A DNA stretch of 64,000 nucleotides, from NCBI GenBank assembly GCA_903875215.1, contig CAIQVH010000038.1, forward strand, positions 36,981-100,980, read 5' to 3'. Position 1 is the first letter of the stretch. Each line of letters starts with the position of its first letter. The stretch is from an uncultured Anaerolineae bacterium. GTDB taxonomy: Bacteria > Chloroflexota > Anaerolineae > Anaerolineales > Villigracilaceae. Shown one piece after another: positions 27,240 through 35,320 of the stretch. The translations under genes and the position numbers were made by a program. The notes under the pieces were generated by a model. That model was given only the letters and a program-made list of their open reading frames with translations. It made no database searches and was not told the DNA's origin.

Positions 27240-28244
27240 ATGAACCCCACCCTCGTCATCGCCGGGCAACTACGCCGCCAGTACCTGCTCCCCCCCGAAG
27301 GCCGCCCGCTGTTGGATGCGCCGGGAGGCAACTTACTCTATGCCGCTGCCGGAACACGCCTGTGGGCCGACTCCGTTTCCCTGCTGGCGCGCGTCGGAGA
27401 CGACTTTCCGCGCGAATGGCTGCGCCGCTTCCAACAAAAAAGCCTCGACACCCGCGGCATCAAGATCATCCCCGAATCGCTCGACCTGCGCTCCTTCCTG
27501 GCCTATACCGACACCCAGACCGCACAAACTACCAACCCTGTCTCGCACTTCTCCCAGCTGGGCATTTCCTTCCCCAAGGGATTACTCGGCTACCAGCCGC
27601 CCGCCATCAGGCAGGATCAACGCACCCGCGCCAACCCCGATTCCCCCCAACTCTCCGACCTCCCCGCCGAATACCGCCTCGCCAAAGCCGCCCACCTCGC
27701 CCCGCTCGACCTGCTGACCCACTCACAGCTCGCCACCGCCTTCCGACACGGCGGTGTGCCCTACGTCACCATCGACCCCGGCCCCGGATACATGAACGCC
27801 AGCTCACTCGACGATCTGCGCTCGCTCCTGCAAGGCATCACCGCCTTTCTGCCCTCCGAAGAGGAGATTCGCCAGCTCTTCTGGGGCCGCACCCACGACC
27901 TGTGGGACATGGCGGCCACCCTGGCCAGCTTCGGCTGCGCCTATATCATCATCAAACGCGGCGCGCGCGGCCAATATCTCTACGACAGCCTGAACAACCG
28001 CAAATGGGAAATTCCCGGCTACCCCGCGCGCTATATTGACCCCACCGGCACGGGCGATGCCTTCTGCGGCGGATTCCTGGCCGGCTACACCGCCAGCCTC
28101 GACCCGTTGCAGGCCACCCTGCACGGCAACATCTCCGCCTCATTTGCCCTGGAAGGCAGTGGCCCCTTCTACCTTCTGGACGCCATGCCCGGCCTGGCCC
28201 AGGCGCGCCTGCACTCCCTTTCAGACCTGGTAAAACAACCATGA
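27240..28244 (+). CDS. PfkB-family carbohydrate kinase
   Basis: 334 residues of the ribokinase fold. N-terminal GG motif region APGGNLLYAAAG, C-terminal signature DPTGTGDAFCGGFLAGY with the catalytic Asp in GTGDAF. Substrate could be a sugar, nucleoside or inositol; Ino1 is encoded on the other side of the histidine kinase, which only hints at inositol. It overlaps the next gene by ATGA. Confidence 0.88.
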   Translation: MNPTLVIAGQLRRQYLLPPEGRPLLDAPGGNLLYAAAGTRLWADSVSLLARVGDDFPREWLRRFQQKSLDTRGIKIIPESLDLRSFLAYTDTQTAQTTNPVSHFSQLGISFPKGLLGYQPPAIRQDQRTRANPDSPQLSDLPAEYRLAKAAHLAPLDLLTHSQLATAFRHGGVPYVTIDPGPGYMNASSLDDLRSLLQGITAFLPSEEEIRQLFWGRTHDLWDMAATLASFGCAYIIIKRGARGQYLYDSLNNRKWEIPGYPARYIDPTGTGDAFCGGFLAGYTASLDPLQATLHGNISASFALEGSGPFYLLDAMPGLAQARLHSLSDLVKQP

Positions 28245-29329
28245 CCCTCTCCAATACCCTGCTCGACCTGGCCCTGCAAATCCAACAAATCCCGGCGCCC
28301 ACCTTTGCAGAAGACGCGCGCGCGCGCTTTGTGCTGGAAAAATTTCACGCCGAAGGGCTGGCTGACCCCAGCCTGGATTCGGCTGGAAATGTCTGGGCCC
28401 GTTTGCCGGGCGGATCCGCCGCCCCGCTGATTGTGTCCGCCCATCTCGATACCGTTTTCCCGCCCGAAACAAACCTGGCGGTGCGCCGCGAAACCGGGCG
28501 CATTTACGCCCCCGGCCTGGGTGATAACTCGCTTGGCGTGGCCGCGCTTTTTGGCCTGCTCTGGCAGCTGCGCGAACAAAAACACCACCTGCCCGGCGAT
28601 CTCTGGCTGGTAGCCAATACTTGCGAGGAAGGCCTGGGCGACCTGCGTGGAATGAAAGCCGTCTGCCAGCGCTTTGGCCCGGCTGTGCGAGCTTATCTCG
28701 TTTTGGAGGGCATGGCCTACGGGCATGTCTATCACCACGGCATCGGCGTCCGGCGCTACAAAATCAGCCTGCACACCCGGGGCGGCCATTCGTGGATCGA
28801 CTTTGGCCAGCCCTCCGCCATTCACGAACTGGCGCAGCTGGTGAGCGCACTGGCTACCCTGCAAACGCCAATGGAACCGCGCACCACCTACAATGTTGGG
28901 CGCATCGGCGGCGGGACGAGTATCAACACCGTCGCGCCGGAAGCCTGGCTCGAGTTGGATTTGCGCTCGGAAAGCGCCGAGGTCCTGGAGACTCTGGCGC
29001 GTAAAGTGGAATCACTTGTCGAAACGAGGAACCAGCGCGGCGTGCGGGCGGAGATGCAGGTCATTGGTCAGCGCCCGGCAGGTGAAATCGCTCCCTCCCA
29101 TCCACTGATCCAGCTGGCGCGCTCCATCCTGTCCAGCCAGGGTGTGGATCCGATGCTGACGAGCGGCTCCACGGATGCCAATTTCCCGCTCAGCCTGGGC
29201 TATCCGGCGCTGGTGCTGGGATTGACGCATGGCGGCGGGGCGCACAGCGCGGAGGAGTTCATTGAGACGGCCCCCTTGCAGGCCGGCCTGTGGCAGCTGG
29301 TGGAATTTGTGCGCCGCGCCTGGGATTAA
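28241..29329 (+). CDS. M20 family metallopeptidase (PepT-like)
   Basis: 362 residues, second M20 enzyme of the window. Zinc ligands in VSAHLDTVF and GLGDNSLG, catalytic Glu pair in NTCEEGLGDLRG, dimerisation-domain motif RGGHSWIDFG, and a late GGGAHSAEEF giving the last His ligand. Closest in layout to the tripeptidase-T-like group. Translationally coupled to the PfkB kinase; the reason for that pairing is not evident. Confidence 0.9.
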   Translation: MTLSNTLLDLALQIQQIPAPTFAEDARARFVLEKFHAEGLADPSLDSAGNVWARLPGGSAAPLIVSAHLDTVFPPETNLAVRRETGRIYAPGLGDNSLGVAALFGLLWQLREQKHHLPGDLWLVANTCEEGLGDLRGMKAVCQRFGPAVRAYLVLEGMAYGHVYHHGIGVRRYKISLHTRGGHSWIDFGQPSAIHELAQLVSALATLQTPMEPRTTYNVGRIGGGTSINTVAPEAWLELDLRSESAEVLETLARKVESLVETRNQRGVRAEMQVIGQRPAGEIAPSHPLIQLARSILSSQGVDPMLTSGSTDANFPLSLGYPALVLGLTHGGGAHSAEEFIETAPLQAGLWQLVEFVRRAWD

Positions 29330-29367
29330 TTTCTCCCCTTGTTAGAAAATGAGTTGGACGGCCCGGT

Positions 29368-29958
29368 TCAGGGCTGGGCCTCCAGCAGATGGAAAACGGC
29401 CTCCAGCGGCGGATCTGACGTGACCGCGTGGACGCGCACGCCGTAGGGCCGCAGTTCTGCGTCGGCGCGGAGGCTCATGGCTTCCAGCCCGGCCCGGCTG
29501 GCAATGAATGCAGCCGGAGCGTTTGCAGGCAGCTTGATGACATTCAGGATTTGTCCGCTGCCCTGGGCGCGCATCACCCGCCCGGCCGATTGGATCATCA
29601 ACAGGGTGCCGATGGCGTTGACTTCGAAGAGGCGGTGCAAATCCCATTCGTCCAGGTCGAGCAGCGGGGCGGGCGGCTGGACGTTGGCGCAGTTGATGAG
29701 CACATCCAGGCGGCCATATTCGTCAATAAGGCTATTGATCAGGGCCTGGACATCCACCTTTTTGGCAACATCATGCAGGTAGACGCGGGCCTGGCCCCCG
29801 GCGGCGAGAATTTCATCGACCACGGTTTCGACGTTGACCGGGGAAATGTCGTTGGCGGCCAGCCTGGCGCCGCGCGCGGCCAGCGCCAGAGCCAGGGCGC
29901 GCCCGGCGCCGCGCCCGGCGCCAGTGATCAGGATGATTTTTCCGGCCAGTGAGTTCAT
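29368..29958 (-). CDS. Short-chain dehydrogenase homologue lacking catalytic residues
   Basis: 196 residues against a usual 245. The cofactor motif TGAGRGAGRA and the NINAG-position segment (VLINCANVQPP) are kept. The active site is not: the strand that normally ends in Ser reads ILNVIKLP, and the YxxxK motif reads FIASR, so Tyr is Phe and Lys is Arg. The C-terminal substrate lid is shortened. It may bind NAD(P) without reducing anything. It overlaps the M23 peptidase gene upstream by ATGA. The frame is intact, so it is not an obvious pseudogene. Confidence 0.8.
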   Translation of the reverse strand: MNSLAGKIILITGAGRGAGRALALALAARGARLAANDISPVNVETVVDEILAAGGQARVYLHDVAKKVDVQALINSLIDEYGRLDVLINCANVQPPAPLLDLDEWDLHRLFEVNAIGTLLMIQSAGRVMRAQGSGQILNVIKLPANAPAAFIASRAGLEAMSLRADAELRPYGVRVHAVTSDPPLEAVFHLLEAQP

Positions 29959-30665
29959 GTTCCACTCCCGCAGACGGGGATTTGATCGGGGTTTTCGTTG
30001 GCATTTAGGCGCAGACCCAAATAGGGCGAGGGGTCGTAGGTGTTGGTGATTTGCAGTTCGTTGGTAAATGCGCCGTTTCCGTCATCCTTGACGACCGAGA
30101 GATGCAGATGCACGCCGACCGGGCTGTTCGGGTCGCCGGAGTAGTTGCCCTGGTAGCCGAGCAATGTCCCGGCTTCGATGTAGACTTCACGAGTGCCGGG
30201 CGGAAAATCGGGAACGATGAAGGAATTGCCCTGCGGGTCGGCGAGGTGGGTGTAATAGACCCAGATCTGGCGGCCGGGCTGCAGCGGATCGGCGGGGACG
30301 CGCACAATGAGCGAGGATTTCCAGTCGGGCTGGCGCGTCAGGTAGCCGGGGTAGGCAGCGATGACGGGTGTCTGGCCGGGTTCTGTGCCGGCGAAGATGT
30401 CTATGCCCTGGTGGCGGTGGCCGGGGCGGAAGGAATCATCCCACAGGAAACCGATCAGGCCGGTGGTGGGGAAAATGAAAGGGGCCTGGCCGCATCGCGT
30501 TCCAGCCTGGATCACTCGCCCGGCCTGCGAAGTTGGGTCGCCCAAAAAAGCCCAGACGACCTGTCCGCGCGCGCCGCTTGAGCGCAGCTCAAAAAACAGA
30601 TAAAGGCCCAAGCCGGCCAACAGCCCAATGACGAGAATACCCAACAAGGTTTTGGGAGATGACAT
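29955..30665 (-). CDS. M23-type (LytM) metallopeptidase domain protein, membrane anchored
   Basis: 236 residues. One N-terminal helix (TLLGILVIGLLAGLGLYLFF) anchors an extracytoplasmic LytM domain with HQGIDIFAG (HxxxD zinc ligands), YYTHLAD and VGVHLHLSV (HxH). M23 enzymes cut peptidoglycan cross-links; all zinc ligands are present so it should be active. The start at 30665 gives MSSPKTLLG directly before the helix. Divergent from the attenuator-controlled operon to its right. Confidence 0.88.
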   Translation of the reverse strand: MSSPKTLLGILVIGLLAGLGLYLFFELRSSGARGQVVWAFLGDPTSQAGRVIQAGTRCGQAPFIFPTTGLIGFLWDDSFRPGHRHQGIDIFAGTEPGQTPVIAAYPGYLTRQPDWKSSLIVRVPADPLQPGRQIWVYYTHLADPQGNSFIVPDFPPGTREVYIEAGTLLGYQGNYSGDPNSPVGVHLHLSVVKDDGNGAFTNELQITNTYDPSPYLGLRLNANENPDQIPVCGSGT

Positions 30666-30704
30666 GCGCCCGATTATACCCGCAGGCCGCGGCTGGGCAG
30701 CCCC

Positions 30705-30733
30705 TTGACGCGTAAAAACTGGCATGATAGACT
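30705..30733 (+). promoter_or_regulatory. Sigma-70-type promoter of the acetyltransferase operon
   Basis: TTGACG at 30705-30710 and TAGACT at 30728-30733 with exactly 17 bp between. Expected transcription start near 30740, giving a leader of about 270 bases before the first large gene. Confidence 0.7.
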
Positions 30734-30774
30734 CTCATCAGAAATTAATCTTTTTGGAAAGGAGCGCGCACCCC

Positions 30775-30876
30775 ATGAAATCATTTTGCCCCAGATTGCC
30801 CCACCAGGCCCGTCTTGCCCATGCCGGCGAAGGGCTGGGAATTGAATATTGGAGTGCGCCTGTCTCCACCCGGTAG
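30775..30876 (+). CDS. Leader peptide (33 codons) of a probable attenuator
   Basis: ATG preceded by AAGGAG at 10 bases, ending TAG. The peptide begins MKSFCPRLPHQARLAHAG and ends SAPVSTR; no membrane helix, no known family. Its last codons overlap GTGCGCC, which can pair with the 5' side of the terminator that follows, so ribosome position on this ORF could decide whether the terminator forms. Coding status is inferred from the ribosome site and arrangement, not from conservation. Confidence 0.5.
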   Translation: MKSFCPRLPHQARLAHAGEGLGIEYWSAPVSTR

Positions 30877-30917
30877 GTTTTGCGGTTTTTTTCACTCAAG
30901 AACAGACCACGGCGCAC
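30854..30917 (+). promoter_or_regulatory. Candidate antiterminator pairing
   Basis: GTGCGCC (30854-30860) is complementary to GGCGCAC (30911-30917), and the following TGTCT continues pairing with AGACCA on the other side with two single-base bulges. The pairing uses the 5' arm of the terminator, so the two structures exclude each other. Confidence 0.55.
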
Positions 30918-30936
30918 ATGCCGTGGCCTTTTTTTT
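30907..30936 (+). terminator. Intrinsic terminator in the leader
   Basis: A 7-bp stem CCACGGC/GCCGTGG with a GCACAT loop, then CC and eight T residues. It lies between the promoter and the first acetyltransferase gene, more than 70 bases before its start, so it must be bypassed for expression. Confidence 0.75.
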
Positions 30937-31009
30937 GCAGGAACTCCCTTCTCTGGCGGCTATCGGCGCAACCCGTGGCCGTTTTTCTTTTTCTTTGAAA
31001 GGATTTTCG

Positions 31010-31591
31010 ATGGACATTTCTACCCCGCTCTTTGATGGAAACCTGGTCCGCCTGGGTCCGATTGACCATGAAAAGGACCCCGAAATCGAATCCCGCTGGA
31101 CGCATGACCCGGCTTTCATGCGTATGATGTACATAGACCCGCAGCGCCCGCTCTCGGTTTTTCAGCTGAAGAAAAAGTATGAGCAGATTGAGAAAGAAAT
31201 TGAGGAAGAGAAGAACCTGTTCCACTTTCGCATCCGCGCCAGGGCAGATGACCGCCTGCTCGGGCTGGGTGAACTTGGCCGGATCTCGTGGCCAAATGGC
31301 AGCGGGTATATCCGCCTGGGCCTGGGCGCGACGGAAGATCGGGGCAAAGGATTCGGCTTCGATGCGCTTGGGCTGCTACTGCGCTTCGCATTTTCCGAGC
31401 TGAATCTGTTTCGGCTGACGGCCATCATCCCAGACTATAACCAGCCGGCGCGCGCGCTGTTCCTGAAGGCCGGATTCAGCGAAGAAGTCCGCCGCCGCGA
31501 GGCCCTGGCCCGCGATGGCCGGCGCTGGGACCTGTGCAATTTTGGCTTGCTTGTGGATGAATGGAAGGAGAAATTCCATGCTTGGCACTGA
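31010..31591 (+). CDS. GNAT acetyltransferase (RimJ/RimL-like), first gene after the attenuator
   Basis: 193 residues: LVRLGPIDHEKDPEIESRW, acetyl-CoA region LGATEDRGKGFGFDALG and late motif NQPARALFLKAGFSEEV. Acetyl acceptor unknown. Start ATG at 31010 has GAAAGGA ahead; the open frame further upstream runs through the terminator and is not likely coding. It overlaps the next acetyltransferase gene by 14 bases. Control by an attenuator would be consistent with a drug- or stress-inducible enzyme, which is inference. Confidence 0.87.
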   Translation: MDISTPLFDGNLVRLGPIDHEKDPEIESRWTHDPAFMRMMYIDPQRPLSVFQLKKKYEQIEKEIEEEKNLFHFRIRARADDRLLGLGELGRISWPNGSGYIRLGLGATEDRGKGFGFDALGLLLRFAFSELNLFRLTAIIPDYNQPARALFLKAGFSEEVRRREALARDGRRWDLCNFGLLVDEWKEKFHAWH

Positions 31592-32177
31592 CCTGTTGAC
31601 CGGAAAACTGGTACGCCTGGCCGCCATGGACCCGGAAAGCGCCGCGAGCGCCTGGGTCAACTGGCGCGCCAATAGTGAATATGCCCGCCTGCTGGATATG
31701 GACCCGGCGATCGTCCACTCTGTCAAAGCCACCCGCGCCTGGGTCGAAAAACACCTGGACGACTGGCTGGCTCACGAATTCCACATCCACACCCTGGAGG
31801 ATGACCGGTTAATCGGTTCGCTGGGGCTGGATGGCGAGATAAAAGTCCACGGGGACGCTTTTGTGGGAATTGGCATCGGTGACCCGGCTTACTGGGGCCA
31901 GGGCTACGGCACAGACGCGATGAAAATCATCCTGCGCTACGCCTTCATGGAACTCAACATGCACCGGGTTTCGCTGGATGTCTTCGACTACAACCCGCGC
32001 GCCATCCACTCGTATGAGAAGGCCGGTTTCAAGCTGGAAGGCCGTCAGCGCCAGATGATGAGACGGGAAGGCCAGCGCTGGGATGTAATTTACATGGGTA
32101 TCCTGCGCGCAGACTGGGAAAAACGGTTCGGCGCAGAATACAGACTTGAGCCAGATGGAACTGGCCCGAACAAATAG
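31578..32177 (+). CDS. GNAT acetyltransferase (RimJ/RimL-like)
   Basis: 199 residues, paralogous in layout to the gene before it: LTGKLVRLAAMDPE, acetyl-CoA loop GDPAYWGQGYGTDA, late motif NPRAIHSYEKAGFKLEG. AAGGAG lies inside the end of the previous gene seven bases before this ATG, so expression is coupled. Closer in motif wording to the 16.3-kb GNAT than to its neighbour. Confidence 0.88.
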   Translation: MLGTDLLTGKLVRLAAMDPESAASAWVNWRANSEYARLLDMDPAIVHSVKATRAWVEKHLDDWLAHEFHIHTLEDDRLIGSLGLDGEIKVHGDAFVGIGIGDPAYWGQGYGTDAMKIILRYAFMELNMHRVSLDVFDYNPRAIHSYEKAGFKLEGRQRQMMRREGQRWDVIYMGILRADWEKRFGAEYRLEPDGTGPNK

Positions 32178-32185
32178 GAGCAAGA

Positions 32186-33157
32186 ATGGCAACACTCCCT
32201 GAAAAATTCAATTTACGCCCCGCCGCCTGGGAAGATGTGCAGGCCGTGGCTGATTTAACGCTCGCCGTCTGCACGGCCGATGGCGACCCGCAGGATGCCG
32301 CACAGCCCGCCGAACTGAAAACGGAATGGGGCACCCCAGGCTTCACCCTGGGCACCGATGCCTGGGTCGTCACCGACCTGGCTGGCCGAGTGATTGGATA
32401 CGAAGAGTTTTTCAATCGCCATGCGCACGCCAGCCTGCAAGGGGATGGCTACGTCCACCCGGAGCATGAGGGGCAGGGCGTTGGCACAGCCCTGCTGAGA
32501 GCTCTGGAACAGCGCGCACAGGCCGAACTGGCCAGCGCCGAAGCGGATTTGCGCGTCTTCCTGCGCAATGTGATGACGATTGAAGACCAGGCTGGCCGGG
32601 CCTTGCATGAAAACGAAGGCTACCGCGCCATCCGCTACAGTTGGTCAATGCGCATCAACCTCGACGATCAGCCGCCTGTCGCGCAGTTCCCGGCAGGTGT
32701 GGAAATCCGCCCGTTTGACGAGGCCCGGCACCTGTTCGCCGTTTACGAGGCGATCGAAGAAGCCTTTGCCGATCACTGGAGCCACCCGAAAAGCGATTTT
32801 GCCTCCTGGAAATACCGCCAACTGGCACCAGAGCGTTATCATCCCGAGTTGTGGCATGTGGCCTGGGCAGGGGAGGATGTGGCAGGCGTGGCCTTGTGCC
32901 GCTATCGCGGCGGCATGGGCTGGGTCGGCGGGCTGGGTGTGCGGCGTCCGTGGCGCAAACAAGGCCTGGGCATGGCCCTGCTGCTGCATTCCTTCCAGGA
33001 GTTCCACCGGCGTGGACAAAGAACCGTCGGGCTGGGCGTGGATGCCAGCAACCCCACGGGGGCCACCCGCCTGTATGAGCGGGCTGGAATGTATGTCAAA
33101 AACGAGTATGTCTGTTATGAGAAAGAACTCCGCCCCGGCCGCGATCCGGAGGAGTAG
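32186..33157 (+). CDS. Double GNAT-domain acetyltransferase (MshD-like layout)
   Basis: 323 residues with two GNAT domains. The first has HPEHEGQGVGTALLRALEQ near residue 95 and the second has GVRRPWRKQGLGMALLLH near 255, followed by NPTGATRLYERAGM. The two-domain plan is that of mycothiol synthase and many uncharacterised enzymes; nothing else here points to mycothiol. Third consecutive acetyltransferase gene of the operon. Confidence 0.85.
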   Translation: MATLPEKFNLRPAAWEDVQAVADLTLAVCTADGDPQDAAQPAELKTEWGTPGFTLGTDAWVVTDLAGRVIGYEEFFNRHAHASLQGDGYVHPEHEGQGVGTALLRALEQRAQAELASAEADLRVFLRNVMTIEDQAGRALHENEGYRAIRYSWSMRINLDDQPPVAQFPAGVEIRPFDEARHLFAVYEAIEEAFADHWSHPKSDFASWKYRQLAPERYHPELWHVAWAGEDVAGVALCRYRGGMGWVGGLGVRRPWRKQGLGMALLLHSFQEFHRRGQRTVGLGVDASNPTGATRLYERAGMYVKNEYVCYEKELRPGRDPEE

Positions 33158-33209
33158 CATCAAACTGGAGGCTGGCAGAAACCTGCTCCAGCGTAGTGAA
33201 GGAGCAAGA

Positions 33210-34382
33210 ATGAAACTGATTGACGATATCCCGGTCTGGGGGGAGGTGGATGAAGCGGCGCTGGCACAGATCAAAAACTGCGCCCGCCTGGCCGATGCCG
33301 CCGCCCTTATGGCCGATCACCACAAAGGCTATGCCGTGCCGATTGGCGGCGTGCTGGCCTATTACGAACATATCAGCCCCTCGGGGGTTGGGTTCGATAT
33401 TGCCTGCGGAAACAAAGCCGTCCTGCTGGATATTCCCGCCGCCGAAGTGCGCCGGCACATCCGCACGATCATGGATAGCATCTGGCGCACGCTGTCATTT
33501 GGAATCGGGCAGAAGAACCGCCAGCGCGTAGATCACGCCCTGTTCGACGATCCGGCCTGGAAACTGCGCGCCGCAGCCCCGCACAAGGAACTGGCTCACA
33601 GCCAGCTTGGCACGATCGGCTCGGGCAACCACTATGTTGACCTGCTTGAAGACGAACAGGGCCGCACCTGGGTCGGAGTTCACTTTGGCTCGCGCGGAAT
33701 CGGCCACAAAATCGCCACCTTCTTCCTCGAAGCAGGCGGCGCCCGCGACGGGATGGATGTCGACCCGCTGATCCTGTCCTTCCGCTCTGCGCTGGGCAGC
33801 GATTACCTGGCCGGCATGGAGCTGGCCGGGCGCTACGCCTACGCCGGGCGCGATTGGGTTTGCGCACAAGTGGCACAACTGCTGCGCGCCAAAATCGTGG
33901 ACGAAATCCACAACCACCACAACTACGCCTGGCGCGAAACCCATTTTGGGCAGGAAATGTGGGTCATCCGCAAGGGTGCCACCCCGGCTTTTCCCGGCCA
34001 GCGCGGATTTGTCGGCGGCTCAATGGGCGATATTTCTGTTATCCTTGAAGGAGTCGATTCGGAAGAGTCGAAAACCGCGCTCTACTCCACCGTCCACGGC
34101 GCGGGACGCGTGATGAGCCGCACCGCAGCCCGCGGTAAAATCAACCGCAAGACAGGCGAGGTCATCAGCCCGGGAGCCATCTCACGCGAGATGATGCTCT
34201 CGTGGGTACATGACCAGAACGTCGAACTGCGCGGCGCCGGCACCGACGAATCGCCACACTGCTACAAACGCCTGCCGGAAGTGCTCAAGCACCACGGCGC
34301 CACCGTCCGCATCCTGCACACCCTCCAACCGATGGGCGTCGCCATGGCGGGCGAGAACGAATACGATCCGTACAAAGACTGA
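33210..34382 (+). CDS. rtcB: RtcB-family RNA ligase
   Basis: 390 residues, near the length of E. coli RtcB. ADHHKGYAVPIGG, GVGFDIACGNKAV (Mn-binding Asp/Cys), LGTIGSGNHYVDL, HFGSRGIGH and the guanylylated His in TVHGAGRVMSR are in order. RtcB joins 2',3'-cyclic phosphate to 5'-OH RNA ends and often repairs cleaved tRNA or rRNA. ATG at 33210 has GGAG ahead; the N-terminus matches the family. No archease or RtcR gene is adjacent, unlike in many operons. Confidence 0.92.
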   Translation: MKLIDDIPVWGEVDEAALAQIKNCARLADAAALMADHHKGYAVPIGGVLAYYEHISPSGVGFDIACGNKAVLLDIPAAEVRRHIRTIMDSIWRTLSFGIGQKNRQRVDHALFDDPAWKLRAAAPHKELAHSQLGTIGSGNHYVDLLEDEQGRTWVGVHFGSRGIGHKIATFFLEAGGARDGMDVDPLILSFRSALGSDYLAGMELAGRYAYAGRDWVCAQVAQLLRAKIVDEIHNHHNYAWRETHFGQEMWVIRKGATPAFPGQRGFVGGSMGDISVILEGVDSEESKTALYSTVHGAGRVMSRTAARGKINRKTGEVISPGAISREMMLSWVHDQNVELRGAGTDESPHCYKRLPEVLKHHGATVRILHTLQPMGVAMAGENEYDPYKD

Positions 34383-34388
34383 TCCACA

Positions 34389-34439
34389 GCGCCGGTCATG
34401 GAGAGCCAACTGCCTCCCGGCAAGCCCCATGACCGGCGC
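34389..34439 (+). repeat. 13-bp perfect inverted repeat after rtcB
   Basis: GCGCCGGTCATGG at 34389-34401 and its exact complement at 34427-34439 with a 25-base loop. It begins six bases after the rtcB stop and ends before the ribosome site of the small zinc-ribbon gene. No T-run follows. It could be an mRNA stability or processing hairpin. Confidence 0.7.
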
Positions 34440-34467
34440 CCACCCAGATTCAACCAAGGAGATCCCC

Positions 34468-34662
34468 ATGCAAATCAAATGTGCCCAATGCGCCATGCCC
34501 TTTGCGCTCAGCAACGAACAGGTTGCCGATGCCATCGCAATTTTCAAGAACGACAGCCACGCCCACTACGATGCGCAATGCCCGAAGTGCCGGCGTTCCA
34601 CCAAACTGTCGAAAAAGTCGTTCGAGATTCACCCGCTTTATAAGAAAATGCTGGAAGACTGA
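34468..34662 (+). CDS. Small zinc-ribbon protein
   Basis: 64 residues with two CxxC pairs, CAQCAMPF and CPKCRRS, about 34 residues apart with a helix between, and a basic tail (KLSKKSFEIHPLYKKML). AAGGAG precedes the ATG. Likely a structural zinc protein, possibly nucleic-acid binding. Placed between rtcB and a HAD gene, with the latter starting four bases after its stop. Confidence 0.78.
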   Translation: MQIKCAQCAMPFALSNEQVADAIAIFKNDSHAHYDAQCPKCRRSTKLSKKSFEIHPLYKKMLED

Positions 34663-34665
34663 TCC

Positions 34666-35280
34666 ATGCCCATCAAAGCCATCTACTTCGACCTCGGCGG
34701 GGTGATCGTCCGCACCGAGGATAAAACCCTGCGCACCGAACTGGGCCAACGCTTCGGCATGAGCTACGACCAGATCGACCGCTTTGTCTTTGGCTGCGAA
34801 ACCGCCAAGAAAGCCTCGATCGGCCTGATCAGCGAGGAACAACATTGGCGCGACGTGGCCCGCCGGCTGGGACAACCTGAAAGCGAGTGGCAGTCCATCG
34901 CCGATGCCTTCTTCGGCGGAGACCGGATTGACCGCAACCTGCTGGCCTTCATCGAATCCGTCCGCCCGGCCCTCAAAACCGGCGTGATCAGCAACGCCTG
35001 GGATGGCCTGCGCGATTACATGCGCAAAAATGGCTTCCTCGCGCCCTTTGACGAAGTGATCGTCTCCGCCGAGGTCGGCATCGTCAAACCGGATGCGCGC
35101 ATCTATCAGCTGGCGCTCGATAAATTCGGCATCCAACCCGCCGAAGCAGTTTTTGTCGACGACATGCCCGAAAACATCGCAGCCTGTCAGGCGCTCGGCA
35201 TGCAAGGCGTCCAATTCCAGACCGCCGGGCAGGTGCTGGCGGATGTAAAACAGTTGTTGGATGCAGGCTTTCGGTCATAG
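34666..35280 (+). CDS. HAD-superfamily hydrolase (subclass IA)
   Basis: 204 residues. Motif I is YFDLGGVIV (nucleophile Asp; the usual second Asp position is Gly, as in the YihX-like group), motif II VISNAWD, motif III Lys in GIVKPDARIY, motif IV VFVDDMPENI. Likely a phosphatase of small sugar or nucleotide phosphates. Confidence 0.88.
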   Translation: MPIKAIYFDLGGVIVRTEDKTLRTELGQRFGMSYDQIDRFVFGCETAKKASIGLISEEQHWRDVARRLGQPESEWQSIADAFFGGDRIDRNLLAFIESVRPALKTGVISNAWDGLRDYMRKNGFLAPFDEVIVSAEVGIVKPDARIYQLALDKFGIQPAEAVFVDDMPENIAACQALGMQGVQFQTAGQVLADVKQLLDAGFRS

Positions 35281-35320
35281 GTCATGACCTTCTACCTATG
35301 ACCCATGACCCGCCTATGAC
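35273..35320 (+). repeat. Short GGTCATAG inverted and direct repeats around a start codon
   Basis: GGTCATAG (35273-35280) faces CTATGACC (35296-35303), and CTATGACC recurs at 35313-35320. The region spans the HAD stop and the start of the Eis-like gene, where both candidate ATGs lie in copies of the repeat, so a hairpin could mask the first one. Confidence 0.55.

Noticed and set aside
26427..27269. Antisense ORF against the histidine kinase
   Set aside because: No start site, no family match; an artefact of high GC third positions. The same applies to most long opposite-strand frames in 0-50 kb.
29368..29958. Pseudogene call for the SDR homologue
   Set aside because: The frame is full, the overlap with the next gene is precise and the cofactor motif is intact; loss of catalytic residues alone does not show decay.
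30775..30876. Amino-acid biosynthesis leader peptide
   Set aside because: No run of a single regulatory codon (only one Trp; Pro and Arg are scattered), and the downstream genes are acetyltransferases.
32580..33210. Long frame running from the second GNAT gene into rtcB
   Set aside because: RtcB starts at 33210 by homology; the upstream part is off-frame over a solid GNAT gene.
35273..35320. Transcription terminator between HAD and Eis-like genes
   Set aside because: The repeats form at most a weak hairpin, there is no T-run and they cover the start codons.
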